Shown piece by piece: positions 34,840 through 43,897 of a stretch of 64,000 nt of DNA. The translations under genes were made by a program, and so were the position numbers. The notes beneath the pieces were generated by a model. The model saw only the letters and a program-made list of their open reading frames with translations. It made no database searches and had not been told where the DNA came from. Location: positions 43,615-107,614 of the forward strand of contig CAZLCX010000006.1 in assembly GCA_964558325.1 (NCBI GenBank), written 5' to 3'. Position 1 is the first letter of the stretch, and the number at the start of each line of letters is the position of its first letter. This DNA is from Halonatronomonas sp964558325 (lineage in GTDB: Bacteria > Bacillota > Halanaerobiia > Halanaerobiales > Halarsenatibacteraceae).

Positions 34840-35679
34840 CTATTTTCTGAGTTCTTTTAAGATATCTACATCAGGATCATGATCAAGATCATCAAACCAG
34901 GGAGTCTCTAAAATAAAAGTTTTATTTTCTAATTTAGGATGATTTATAATCTCAGTAAATCCTTTTTCTCCTATAAATCCTTCACCAATATGGGCATGGC
35001 GATCTTTATTAGTTCCTAACTCAAATTTCGAGTCATTTAAATGTAATACCTTAAGTTTTTCCAGACCAGGACCAGTTTCTATTTCCGCTATTAGATCATC
35101 TAAACCTTCTCTACTGGCAACATCATAGCCTGCTGAAAAAGCATGACAGGTATCTATACAGAGTCCAACTCTTTCTGTCTCATCAATATTCTTCATGATT
35201 TCATTTAATTCACTGATGCTTTTACCAATAGCAGTTCCGGCACCGGCAACATTTTCTAATAATATCTCAGTATTACCCTCAGTTTCTTTTAAGACTTTAT
35301 TTAGACCATCAATAATTCTTAAAGTCCCCTTTTCTTCTCCGGAGCCAGTATGACTTCCAGGATGAAAAACTAAATATTCAGCTCCAATCTTATTAGATCT
35401 TCTATAATCATCAATTAGTCCCTGAATAGATTTTTCCCATAAATTTTTCTTTGGTGAAGCCAGGTTTATTAAATAAATAGAATGAACTACCACAGGATCT
35501 ATCTTATTATTTTTTCTTGAGACTTTAAAATCATTAATTAATTTATCTCCTAAAGCACTGTTCTTCCAGCCTCTAGGATTATTAACAAAGATCTGAACAG
35601 AGTTACAGCCAATCTCTACCGCTCTTGTAATAGCTTTATCAATTCCACCGGCTATTGATACATGTTTACCTAGTTTCAT
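34840..35679 (-). CDS. nfo: Endonuclease IV
   Basis: This apurinic/apyrimidinic endonuclease of about 279 residues has the tri-zinc TIM-barrel fold. Motifs include the N-terminal LGKHVSIAGG, VFHPGSHTG (about 102-110), ILLENVAGAG, and LCIDTCHAFSAGYD (about 171-184), then HLNDSK and HAHIGEG. ATG at 35679 is chosen because AAAGGAG lies 9 bases before it; the longer TTG start at 35697 has no site. It is followed by the JAMM-DinG gene, forming a probable DNA-repair pair. It comes after a terminator, so either read-through or an unseen promoter drives it. Confidence 0.95.
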   Translation of the reverse strand: MKLGKHVSIAGGIDKAITRAVEIGCNSVQIFVNNPRGWKNSALGDKLINDFKVSRKNNKIDPVVVHSIYLINLASPKKNLWEKSIQGLIDDYRRSNKIGAEYLVFHPGSHTGSGEEKGTLRIIDGLNKVLKETEGNTEILLENVAGAGTAIGKSISELNEIMKNIDETERVGLCIDTCHAFSAGYDVASREGLDDLIAEIETGPGLEKLKVLHLNDSKFELGTNKDRHAHIGEGFIGEKGFTEIINHPKLENKTFILETPWFDDLDHDPDVDILKELRK

Positions 35680-35706
35680 ATAACTGACTCCTTTCAAATA
35701 ATTAAA

Positions 35707-35742
35707 AAAAACATAAACTAGAAAAAACTAGTTTATGTTTTT
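35707..35742 (-). terminator. Terminator after pnp
   Basis: On the minus strand a perfect 15-bp stem (35742-35728 with 35721-35707), containing CATAAACTAG/CTAGTTTATG, has a six-T loop and continues into a T-rich run before the nfo start. It ends the rimP-to-pnp operon. Confidence 0.8.
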
Positions 35743-35768
35743 CAGTTGTTATTTTATTTTAAGCCAAA

Positions 35769-37880
35769 TTACTCTTTATCCTCATCATCAAGTTCTTTTA
35801 AAGCTTTAACCCTTGACAGATTAATTCTATCCTGGTTGTCTATCTTGATTACTTTTACCGGAACTTCATCGCCAACACTGACAATATCTTCTACTTTATC
35901 AACATGGTAATCAGCCATTTCAGAAATATGAATTAAACCTTCTTTACCAGGTAAAATTTCGGCAAAAGCTCCAAAGTTCATGATCTTTTTAACTATACCT
36001 GTGTATATCTCACCAACTTCAACATCTCTTGTTAAATCTTCAATCATTTTTTGGGCTTTCTCGCCGCCTTCTTGATCATCAGACATAACATAGACTGTAC
36101 CATCATCTTCTATATCAATTTTTGCCCCGGTTTCATCAATTATTTTATTGATCATCTTTCCGCCTGGACCAATAACAAATCGAATTTTTTCAGGATCAAT
36201 CTTCATTGTTTTAATTGCAGGTGCATTTGGCGATAGTTCAGGCCTGGGTTCAGCAATAGCTTCAGCCATTTTATCTAATATATGAAGTCTACCTTCTTTT
36301 GCCTGCTCTAAAGCATTTCTCATTATTTCTTTAGAAATACCAGTAACTTTAATATCCATCTGTAAAGCTGTAATTCCGTTTTTAGTACCGGCAACTTTAA
36401 AGTCCATATCTCCTAGATGGTCTTCAAAGCCCTGAATATCAGATAATATTGCTACTTCATCGTCTTCTTTTATCAAACCCATAGCAATACCACTAACAGG
36501 TGCTGAAATTGGAACACCGCCATCCATTAAAGCCATAATACTTCCACAGATACTTGCCTGTGAAGAAGAACCATTAGATTCAAGTACCTCAGAAACAAGT
36601 CTGATTGTATATGGAAATTCATCCTGGCCAGGTAAAACAGGACCAATAGCCTTTTCTCCTAAATGGCCATGGCCAATCTCTCTTCTCCCTGGTCCTCTCA
36701 TTGGACTGGTTTCTCCAACACAAAATGGCGGGAAGTTATAATGATGCATAAATCTCTTTGTCTCATCATCACCGAGACCAAAAATAGTCTGTTCATCACT
36801 GGTTGACCCAAGTGTTAATACACTTAAAGCCTGGGTTTCACCTCTGGTGAATAGCCCAGAGCCATGTACCCTTGGAATTAAATCGACTTCAGTTGATATT
36901 GGTCTTACTTCATCTAAATCACGGCCATCAGGTCTTTTACCATTACTCATGACCTGTTCTCTAAAGACTTTTTTAGTTACATTATCTAATTCATCTTTAA
37001 TTAGACCATCAAATTCTTCAGCCTGTTCTTCATCTAAAGTTTCCATGAATTCATCATAGACTCTATCTTTAACCTTGTTGATAGCTTCTTCTCTTTCCTG
37101 CTTTAACTTAATAAAGACAGCATCTCTTAAATCAGCTTCAGCCATCTCAAATAACTGTTCTTTGTATTCTTCAGGTAATTCAGGAGGTGTAAACTCCATT
37201 TTTTCTTTACCGACTTCTTCACGCATTTTAATCTGCATCTTAGCAAGCTTTTTAATTTCTTCATGGGCCAAATCAAGAGCATCTAAAAATACGTTTTCAG
37301 AAACTTCGTTGGCAGATGCCTCAACCATCATTACTGCTTCTTCAGTTCCAGCAACTAATAGATCAAGGTCTGATTCTTCAGAAAGATCTTCATCAGGATT
37401 AATTTTTAATTCACCATCAATTAATCCAACTCTAACTCCAGCAATTGGACCATCGAATGGTATGTCTGAAATCATTAAAGCAGCAGATGCAGCATTCATT
37501 GCCACAACAGCCGGATCATTATCATCTTCAACTGCTAAAATAGTTGCAACAACTTGAATGTCATGTCTAAAACCTTTAGGAAATAAAGGTCTTAAAGGAC
37601 GATCAATTAATCTAGCATTTAGAGTTGCCTGATCTCTTGGTCTTCCCTCTCTTCTTGTTACACTGCCAGGAATTTTACCGATAGCATAAATTCTTTCCTC
37701 ATAATTGACCATTAAAGGCAAGAAATTCACTCCAGGACGGGGATCTGACATTGTAGCTGTTACAAGAATTGAAGTATCACCATAAGTCGCCATAATAGAT
37801 CCATTTGCCTGTTTTGCCATTTTACCAGTTTCTAATTTTAATTTTGTTCCATTAATCTCATGTTCCCAAGATTTTACCAT
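35769..37880 (-). CDS. pnp: Polyribonucleotide nucleotidyltransferase (PNPase)
   Basis: This 703-residue phosphorolytic 3'-5' exoribonuclease has two RNase PH-like domains (about 10-230 and 310-545; GRRAIGHGHLGEKAI-type motif, here GRREIGHGHLGE near 400). A KH domain follows with IRFVIGPGGKMINKI (about 567-581), then an S1 domain (about 632-695). It trims mRNA in the cytoplasm. Gene order rpsO-pnp is conserved across bacteria. AGGAGG precedes the ATG, and a hairpin lies between rpsO and pnp. Confidence 0.98.
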   Translation of the reverse strand: MVKSWEHEINGTKLKLETGKMAKQANGSIMATYGDTSILVTATMSDPRPGVNFLPLMVNYEERIYAIGKIPGSVTRREGRPRDQATLNARLIDRPLRPLFPKGFRHDIQVVATILAVEDDNDPAVVAMNAASAALMISDIPFDGPIAGVRVGLIDGELKINPDEDLSEESDLDLLVAGTEEAVMMVEASANEVSENVFLDALDLAHEEIKKLAKMQIKMREEVGKEKMEFTPPELPEEYKEQLFEMAEADLRDAVFIKLKQEREEAINKVKDRVYDEFMETLDEEQAEEFDGLIKDELDNVTKKVFREQVMSNGKRPDGRDLDEVRPISTEVDLIPRVHGSGLFTRGETQALSVLTLGSTSDEQTIFGLGDDETKRFMHHYNFPPFCVGETSPMRGPGRREIGHGHLGEKAIGPVLPGQDEFPYTIRLVSEVLESNGSSSQASICGSIMALMDGGVPISAPVSGIAMGLIKEDDEVAILSDIQGFEDHLGDMDFKVAGTKNGITALQMDIKVTGISKEIMRNALEQAKEGRLHILDKMAEAIAEPRPELSPNAPAIKTMKIDPEKIRFVIGPGGKMINKIIDETGAKIDIEDDGTVYVMSDDQEGGEKAQKMIEDLTRDVEVGEIYTGIVKKIMNFGAFAEILPGKEGLIHISEMADYHVDKVEDIVSVGDEVPVKVIKIDNQDRINLSRVKALKELDDEDKE

Positions 37881-37905
37881 AAATCAACCTCCTATTTATA
37901 AGACA

Positions 37906-37927
37906 GGGAGCGGTAATATCCGCTCCC
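37906..37927 (-). terminator. Stem-loop between rpsO and pnp
   Basis: GGGAGCGG/CCGCTCCC (8-bp stem, 6-base loop) lies in the 56-base gap. Downstream on the minus strand there is no strong T run, so it may be an attenuator or a processing site, like the RNase III site at this place in E. coli, rather than a full terminator. Confidence 0.55.
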
Positions 37928-37936
37928 CAAATAAAA

Positions 37937-38203
37937 TTATTTCCTTATTCCAAGACTTGATATTAATTCACGATATCTTTCAACTTTATTATTTTGAAGA
38001 TATCTAAGCATTCTTTTTCTCCTACCAACCATCTTAAGTAGACCTCTACGGCTGTGATTATCATTTTTATGCTCCTTAAGATGTTCAGTAAGCTCTTTAA
38101 TTCTCGCAGTTAATAATGCAATTTGAACTTCAGGAGAACCAGTATCTCCTTCTTCTCTTTGATATTCTTTGATAATTTCTTCTTTTTTTTCTTTACTTAT
38201 CAT
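37937..38203 (-). CDS. rpsO: 30S ribosomal protein S15
   Basis: This 88-residue ribosomal protein binds 16S rRNA. It carries the signature tract DTGSPEVQIALLTARI and ends in RYRELISSLGIRK. ATG at 38203 follows GAGGAGGTG by the usual distance and gives the normal family length. The 101-residue reading frame from 38242 would add 13 unsupported residues. It is the penultimate gene of the rimP-to-pnp operon. Confidence 0.97.
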   Translation of the reverse strand: MISKEKKEEIIKEYQREEGDTGSPEVQIALLTARIKELTEHLKEHKNDNHSRRGLLKMVGRRKRMLRYLQNNKVERYRELISSLGIRK

Positions 38204-38242
38204 TAATTCCACCTCCTCAATTGTTAATACTCCAATAACCAA

Positions 38243-38266
38243 GATTTCGCTGGTGGTACGAAAATC
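38243..38266 (-). promoter_or_regulatory. Candidate S15 leader stem-loop
   Basis: In the 94 bases between ribF and rpsO, the minus strand forms GATTTTCG-TACCACCAG-CGAAATC, a stem with one bulge just upstream of the rpsO ribosome-binding site. S15 autoregulates its own mRNA in several bacteria through different structures. That this is one of them is inference. Confidence 0.35.
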
Positions 38267-38297
38267 CTAGTTACGGAAATCATCTACCTAAACAATT

Positions 38298-39221
38298 TTA
38301 ACATAAAACCTTTTTACTGTAAAGCACATCCTGCTTTATTGCTTCAATTAAACTATCTTTATTATCAAACTTTTTTTCAGGTCTTATATATTTTACAAGA
38401 CTAAATTCTAATTCTTGACCATATAAATTTTTATCAATATCAATAATAAATATTTCAATTCTATATTCACCAACAGCAAATGTTGGATTATGTCCAAAAT
38501 TGGCAACTCCTCTTAACCGTTCACCATTATATTTAACATAACCAGCATAAACTCCTTTAGCCGGTAGAACATAATCAGTATTTAAGGATAAATTAGCAGT
38601 TGGAAATCCTAATTTTGAACCTCTAGCATCTCCATGAACAACTTTTCCAGCCATTGTATAAAATCTTCCTAATAAATTTTTAACCTGATCCATTTTCCCT
38701 ACAGATATTAAATGTCTAATTTTAGTACTAGAAATCTTTTCTCCATGATTATTAACAATATTTAAAGGGGTAACAGAAAAATCATATTTATCACCAAGAA
38801 TTTTTAAATCTTTAATACTGCCATTGCCACCTCTGCCAAAGGAAAAATCTTCACCAACTATTATATGTCCAATATTTAACGATTTATAAAGAATATTTTT
38901 AACAAACTCCTCAAAGTCTTTTTCAGCAAATGCTTTTGTAAACTTCTGACAGAAATAATAATCTATATTTAAATCAGACAATAATTTAATTTTTTGTTTA
39001 GGAGATGTTATAAAACCAGGAATATGATCAGGTGATAAAACCTGTCTGGGATGTGGCTCAAAGGAAAATACTGCTGGTTTCAAATTATTTTCTTTAGCTA
39101 TTTCTTTTGTTTTGTTAATTACAGCTTGATGACCTAAATGAATGCCATCAAAACTTCCAATTGCAATTGCTGAACGATGTCCATTAAAATTTTTAAATTG
39201 ACTGCTATAGATAACTTTCAT
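38298..39221 (-). CDS. ribF: Bifunctional riboflavin kinase / FAD synthetase
   Basis: This 307-residue enzyme makes FMN and FAD from riboflavin. The N-terminal nucleotidyltransferase half has IGSFDGIHLGHQAVI (about residues 21-35) and VGEDFSFGRGGNG. The C-terminal flavokinase half (about 180-305) has GDARGSKLGFPTANL with the PTAN motif. The position between truB and rpsO is standard in Firmicutes. Confidence 0.97.
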   Translation of the reverse strand: MKVIYSSQFKNFNGHRSAIAIGSFDGIHLGHQAVINKTKEIAKENNLKPAVFSFEPHPRQVLSPDHIPGFITSPKQKIKLLSDLNIDYYFCQKFTKAFAEKDFEEFVKNILYKSLNIGHIIVGEDFSFGRGGNGSIKDLKILGDKYDFSVTPLNIVNNHGEKISSTKIRHLISVGKMDQVKNLLGRFYTMAGKVVHGDARGSKLGFPTANLSLNTDYVLPAKGVYAGYVKYNGERLRGVANFGHNPTFAVGEYRIEIFIIDIDKNLYGQELEFSLVKYIRPEKKFDNKDSLIEAIKQDVLYSKKVLC

Positions 39222-39246
39222 TCCTTAATTGACCTCCAGACCAAAA

Positions 39247-40176
39247 TCAAACATCTTCTTCAATATTAAAGACTTTATCAGGCTTTAAAACATATCTATC
39301 ATCTTCAAAATCCACCTGACAGATAGAAATAAATAAATTATCATCATATAAAATTATATCATCATTTTTATTGAATTTGTAATCATTTAATTCCATTAAA
39401 TCTTCTTTATATAAGTAAGCTCCATTAGTCGCTTTTATATAAGCTTCAGGTATAATTTTTATTTTTGGATAATCCAAATGTTTAGTCAATGGGGTGAATA
39501 TTTTATTATTATTTTTTACATCTATTTTTTGTTCTAATTCTTTGGGATATAAAGAGTTTTTAAGCTTAAATGGGCCTGATTCTGTTCTTAATAAAAATGT
39601 CATAACTGCCTCTGTATTAAGAGATTTTCCAAGATCTCTAACTAAAGATCTTATATATGTTCCTCTTGAACATGTAACCATAAATCTAATAACTGGTAGA
39701 TTAATATTTAATATTTTAAGATCATTTATTATAACATCTCTTGATTCTCTTTCAATTTCTTTGCCTTCCCGGGCTAATTGATATAAGCGCTTACCATTAT
39801 AGTTAACAGCAGAAAACATTGGTGGAATTTGCTCTATCTTTCCCTGAAACTTATTAAAAATCTCAATAATAAATTCACTTTTTAACTCTATCCATGAAGA
39901 ATCTCTGGCAACAATTTTTCCTTCTAAATCAAGGGTGTTTGTTGAAATACCCAGTTTCATTTCACAGATATAAGTTTTACTCCCTTCTGGTAAAAACTGA
40001 ATAATCCTGGTAGCTTTACCGACACATAAAGGCAGTACACCTGCTGCTAGAGGATCCAGGGTTCCAGTGTGGCCAATTTTTCTCATATCTAGAACTCTTC
40101 TCAACCAGCCAACCATTCCAAAAGATGATATTCCAGGGGGTTTAAGTAAATTTAAAATTCCGTTATATTCTGAAAT
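39247..40176 (-). CDS. truB: tRNA pseudouridine-55 synthase, probable ATT start
   Basis: This enzyme of about 309 residues makes pseudouridine 55 in the T loop of tRNA. GHTGTLDPLAAGVLPLCVGKAT contains the catalytic aspartate. The first ATG is at 40116, but that would remove the conserved N-terminal strand. The same frame continues upstream through NGILNLLKPPGISSFG, which is typical TruB, to a TGA stop (40183) also ending nrnA. The only plausible start there is ATT at 40176, 9 bases after AGGGGG. I therefore call an ATT start. Loss of the first strand or an undetected sequencing error are the alternatives. Confidence 0.9.
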   Translation of the reverse strand: MSEYNGILNLLKPPGISSFGMVGWLRRVLDMRKIGHTGTLDPLAAGVLPLCVGKATRIIQFLPEGSKTYICEMKLGISTNTLDLEGKIVARDSSWIELKSEFIIEIFNKFQGKIEQIPPMFSAVNYNGKRLYQLAREGKEIERESRDVIINDLKILNINLPVIRFMVTCSRGTYIRSLVRDLGKSLNTEAVMTFLLRTESGPFKLKNSLYPKELEQKIDVKNNNKIFTPLTKHLDYPKIKIIPEAYIKATNGAYLYKEDLMELNDYKFNKNDDIILYDDNLFISICQVDFEDDRYVLKPDKVFNIEEDV

Positions 40177-40182
40177 TTTAAA

Positions 40183-41184
40183 TCACCCCCTGATTTCCTG
40201 ATTAATTTCAATTGCTTTGTCTATTACTTCTTTAATTGCTTTTTCTAGTTTTAAGTTAATCCCACAGCCAGCTGCCTTAGGATGACCTCCACCACCAAAT
40301 TCTGCTGCTAATTCATTTACTGGATAATATTCATTTGATCTCATACTAACTTTGATTCTATTATCTTCTTCATTAAATAATATTCCAACTTCAATATTAT
40401 CAATATCTCTAGCGTAATTAACTATTCCTTCTTTATCTTCAAAGTTAGCACCTAATTCATCATAGTCTTTCTTTTCTAAATATAAATAAGCAATTTTTTC
40501 ATTTTCTAAGATAGTTAAATTATTTAATGCCCTACCTATTAATTTTAATTTTTTAGGCTTTTCTTTACCATAAAGATCTCTGTTGATCTGATAAATATTA
40601 ACTCCCTCTGCCATCATCTGATCAATCATCTGAATAACAGATCGATCAGTATTACTATAGCGAAGAAACCCAGTGTCAGATAAGACTGCGACAGACATGT
40701 AATAAGCAATATTTTTATCATAACTCCAGTTCAGATAATTGGCGATTTCATAGATAATTTGACCAGTTGCTGCTGAGTCTGGAGAAACATAATTAATATC
40801 GCCAAAATGTTTATTATCAATATGATGATCAATATTTAAAACCTTTTGATCTTTCAATAAATTTTTAGCAGGACCTAACCGCTCTGAATCACTTGAATCA
40901 AGAGCAATAATTCCATTATTTGATCTAAGGCTGGTCCTTTCATCAATAATGAAACATTCTAAATCAAGATTATTCTTAATAAAAGAATATTTATCATTTA
41001 AAGGTTTATATAAACCAACACTAATTTTTTTACCTAAATTTTGTAGTAATAATCCAAAACTAAAAATTGAACCAAGACAGTCACCATCAGGATCTTCATG
41101 GCCAATCAATAAAAAGCTATCCCAGGCAGCTATAAAATTAGCAACCTGGGAAATGCTATTGCTTTTTTTAGTTGTTTTCTTCAT
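40183..41184 (-). CDS. nrnA: DHH-family oligoribonuclease / pAp phosphatase
   Basis: This 333-residue DHH/DHHA1 phosphoesterase degrades nano-RNAs and dephosphorylates pAp. Motifs: HEDPDGDCLGS (residues 34-44), ALDSSD, NIDHHIDN (about 117-124), and the C-terminal substrate loop GGGHPKAAGC (about 300-309). It overlaps rbfA by 17 bases. Its stop codon lies within the ribosome-binding site assigned to truB. It occupies the usual position between rbfA and truB. Confidence 0.95.
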   Translation of the reverse strand: MKKTTKKSNSISQVANFIAAWDSFLLIGHEDPDGDCLGSIFSFGLLLQNLGKKISVGLYKPLNDKYSFIKNNLDLECFIIDERTSLRSNNGIIALDSSDSERLGPAKNLLKDQKVLNIDHHIDNKHFGDINYVSPDSAATGQIIYEIANYLNWSYDKNIAYYMSVAVLSDTGFLRYSNTDRSVIQMIDQMMAEGVNIYQINRDLYGKEKPKKLKLIGRALNNLTILENEKIAYLYLEKKDYDELGANFEDKEGIVNYARDIDNIEVGILFNEEDNRIKVSMRSNEYYPVNELAAEFGGGGHPKAAGCGINLKLEKAIKEVIDKAIEINQEIRG

Positions 41185-41545
41185 CAGATTTAGCCTCTTT
41201 TTCTTCTTTTCTAACTTCTTTAATTAAATTGGAAATATGGATACCATGCTCTATAGAATCATCGTATTTAAAAACTAACTCAGGAGTATGATAAACAGTT
41301 ATTCTTTCACCAACTAATTTTCTTATAAACCCGGTAGCCTTTTTAAGACCATCCATTGTATCATCTCTTTCAGTCTGGTCACCGATGACACTAACAAAGA
41401 TTTTAGCATGTCTTAAATCCCCACTGAGCTCAACATCATTTACAGAGACAAAACCAATTCTAGGGTCTTTTACTTCTTTTAATATAATATCACTAATTTC
41501 TTCTTTTAAAAGTTCTGATAATCTTCGTTTTCTATTTCTTGACAT
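41168..41545 (-). CDS. rbfA: Ribosome-binding factor A
   Basis: This protein of about 125 residues helps mature the 16S rRNA 5' end in 30S assembly. The KH-like fold is recognisable from RKRRLSELLKEEISDIIL, KDPRIGFVSVNDVELSGDLRHAKIFVSV and the C-terminal PELVFKYDDSIEHGIHI. ATG at 41545, 8 bases after GAGG, is preferred to the GTG at 41554 inside the ribosome-binding site. A charged tail rich in Lys and Glu follows. It overlaps nrnA by 17 bases. Confidence 0.96.
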   Translation of the reverse strand: MSRNRKRRLSELLKEEISDIILKEVKDPRIGFVSVNDVELSGDLRHAKIFVSVIGDQTERDDTMDGLKKATGFIRKLVGERITVYHTPELVFKYDDSIEHGIHISNLIKEVRKEEKEAKSDEENN

Positions 41546-41575
41546 AATAGCCACCTCATTTATAAAGAGATCTAT

Positions 41576-43603
41576 CTATAAAGTACGCTCTATCTCTTTA
41601 TAATCATAAAATTCTATGATATCTCCTTCTTTGATATCATTATAATTAGCAATTCCAACTCCACATTCATAACCTTCTTTAACTTCTCTAACATCATTCT
41701 CGAAACGTTTAAGTGAAGAAATTTCTCCTTCATGAATAACAACGCTATCCCGAAGTAATCTGGCCTGATAGTTTCTATTAACTTCCCCGTCTGTTACATA
41801 AACTCCAGCTATAATTCCAACATCTGGAACAGAGAAAGTAGCCCTAACTTCCGCATGGCCCTTAACAACTTCTTTAATTTCAGGATCTAATAAACCTGAC
41901 ATAGCATTTCTAATATCCTCTAATGCTTTATAAATAACTCTGTATAATCTTATATCAACATTTTCTTTTTCAGCAAATTTCTGTGCTTTTACACCTGGCC
42001 TTACATTAAAGCCAATAATTATAGCATTAGAAGCACTTGCAAGATTAACATCAGTCTCATTTATTGCACCTACACCTGTATGAATTACATTAACTCCAAC
42101 TTCATCAGTGCTTAATCTTAATAATGATTCACGTAAAGCTTCAATTGATCCCTGAACATCAGCTTTTATAATTAAATTTAATTCTTGAAGTTCTCCTTCT
42201 TGAATTTGATCATAAAAGTCTTCTAATGTAACTTTACTCTCAGTCTGGAGTCTAGCCTGATGTTCTTCTTCTTTTCTATCTTCAGAAATCTCTCTAACTC
42301 TCTTTTCATCCTCAAGAACCTGTACAAAATCTCCAGCTTTTGGAACATCATTGAATCCTAAAACTTCAACAGGCATTGCAGGTTCTGCAACCTCAATTCT
42401 ATTCCCATGTTCATCAACTAGAGCTTTAACTCTTCCACAGGCTGAACCTGCTAAGATAGCATCTCCAACTCTTAAAGAACCGTTTTTTACAAGAACTGTA
42501 GCAACTGCACCTCGACCTTTATCTAATTCAGCTTCAATAATTACACCTTCAGCAGGCCTATTTGGATTAGCCTTAATATCTTCCATTTCAGCAACTAGTA
42601 AAACCATTTCCATTAACTCATCAATATTTTCACCTTTTAGAGCTGAAATTTCAACACAGATAGTTTTGCCCCCCCATTCTTCAGGGACAAGACCATGCTC
42701 AGTTAATTCCTGTTTTACTCTATCAGGTTGTGCATTTGGTTTATCAATTTTATTAATTGCAACAATTAAAGGTATTTCAGCTGCTTTAGCATGATTTATT
42801 GCTTCTACAGTCTGTGGCATTATGCCATCATCGGCAGCAACAACCAAAATCGCAATATCAGTTAATTGTGCACCTCTAGCTCTCATAGCAGTAAAGGCTT
42901 CATGTCCAGGAGTATCAATAAATGTAATTTTTTGATCTCCTGATACTGCCTGATAAGCCCCAATATGCTGAGTAATTCCTCCGGCTTCAGATTCTGTAAC
43001 CCTTGTTTTCCTAATCATATCCAGTAATGTTGTTTTACCATGATCAACATGGCCCATTACCGTAACAATAGGAGAACGCAATTTATAGTCAGAAGGATTT
43101 TCTTCAAAATCGACTTTCACTTTACTGCCGTCACAGGTAAATTCTTCTTCCTCTTCAGGAGATCCAATTTTAACAGGAAGATTTAATTCGTCAATAAGTA
43201 ATTCTAAAGTCTCTTCATCCAATGAATAATTAATATTACCCATGATTCCAAGTCCCATTAAATCTTTTAAAAGTGTGTTAGCCTGCATCCCAACAGCTTC
43301 AGCAAAATCCTTAACTTTAATTGGAGGAATAATAGAAACCCTATCATCCTCATACTCTTCTTCAACTTCTTCAATTTCTTCTAATATTTCCTCAGTTTCT
43401 TCAACTTGTTCTTCTTTTTTGACTTTTTCTTCCTTGGTCTCATCAGTTTCACTGTACATTCCTCGAACTAAGTCAGCTGTATCATCTTCTACTGTACTCA
43501 TATGACTTGTTACATCAACATCTAATTCCTGAAGAATTTCAACAAGTTCCTTGCTTTCCATATTTAACTCATTTGCTAAACTATATACTCTAATTTTTCC
43601 CAT
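41576..43603 (-). CDS. infB: Translation initiation factor IF-2
   Basis: This 675-residue GTPase brings initiator tRNA to the 30S subunit. An N-terminal IF2N region (1-55) is followed by a short, very acidic Glu-rich linker (about 52-90) and a second IF2N (about 94-145). The G domain follows (GHVDHGKTTLLD about 184-195, DTPGHEAF, NKID), then domains II, III and IV. It is shorter than many IF-2s because the linker is short. GGAGGTGC precedes the ATG. Confidence 0.98.
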   Translation of the reverse strand: MGKIRVYSLANELNMESKELVEILQELDVDVTSHMSTVEDDTADLVRGMYSETDETKEEKVKKEEQVEETEEILEEIEEVEEEYEDDRVSIIPPIKVKDFAEAVGMQANTLLKDLMGLGIMGNINYSLDEETLELLIDELNLPVKIGSPEEEEEFTCDGSKVKVDFEENPSDYKLRSPIVTVMGHVDHGKTTLLDMIRKTRVTESEAGGITQHIGAYQAVSGDQKITFIDTPGHEAFTAMRARGAQLTDIAILVVAADDGIMPQTVEAINHAKAAEIPLIVAINKIDKPNAQPDRVKQELTEHGLVPEEWGGKTICVEISALKGENIDELMEMVLLVAEMEDIKANPNRPAEGVIIEAELDKGRGAVATVLVKNGSLRVGDAILAGSACGRVKALVDEHGNRIEVAEPAMPVEVLGFNDVPKAGDFVQVLEDEKRVREISEDRKEEEHQARLQTESKVTLEDFYDQIQEGELQELNLIIKADVQGSIEALRESLLRLSTDEVGVNVIHTGVGAINETDVNLASASNAIIIGFNVRPGVKAQKFAEKENVDIRLYRVIYKALEDIRNAMSGLLDPEIKEVVKGHAEVRATFSVPDVGIIAGVYVTDGEVNRNYQARLLRDSVVIHEGEISSLKRFENDVREVKEGYECGVGIANYNDIKEGDIIEFYDYKEIERTL

Positions 43604-43636
43604 CTATCAAGCACCTCCATAATTATCTAAACTTAC

Positions 43637-43894
43637 TTACCCATGATTTATCTCCTCCAGCAGTTTATTATAAATAGAATCGCTAACTTCTATTTTTAAG
43701 GCATCGCTTAAATTATTATTTTCAACTGCTGCATCCAAACAGGTAACCTGCGGGCAGATATAAACATCCCGGCCACTCATAATTCCTCCAGGGTCAACCT
43801 TTATCTCCCCTTTGTTATTAACAATTCTCATTAACTCTTCTTCACTGCGGTGATCACCGCAACCGGCACATTTTTTAATAGATCTTCCTCGCAA
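43637..43894 (-). CDS. rnpM: YlxR/RnpM-family RNA-binding protein
   Basis: This 85-residue DUF448 protein has KKCAGCGDHRSEEELMRIV and the GRDVYICPQVTC segment that define the family. Members bind RNA and have been linked to RNase P in B. subtilis. TTG at 43894 is the start, 6 bases after GGAGGGG, which overlaps the end of nusA. The position between nusA and infB is conserved in Firmicutes. The L7Ae-like gene often found next to it (ylxQ) is missing here. Confidence 0.93.
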   Translation of the reverse strand: MRGRSIKKCAGCGDHRSEEELMRIVNNKGEIKVDPGGIMSGRDVYICPQVTCLDAAVENNNLSDALKIEVSDSIYNKLLEEINHG

Positions 43895-43897
43895 CTT

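Noticed and set aside
41168..41184. rbfA/nrnA overlap as a possible frameshift
   Set aside because: Both proteins have full-length family ends and starts, so this is a normal 17-base overlap. The dapF/miaA overlap (34 bases) is also intact on both sides.
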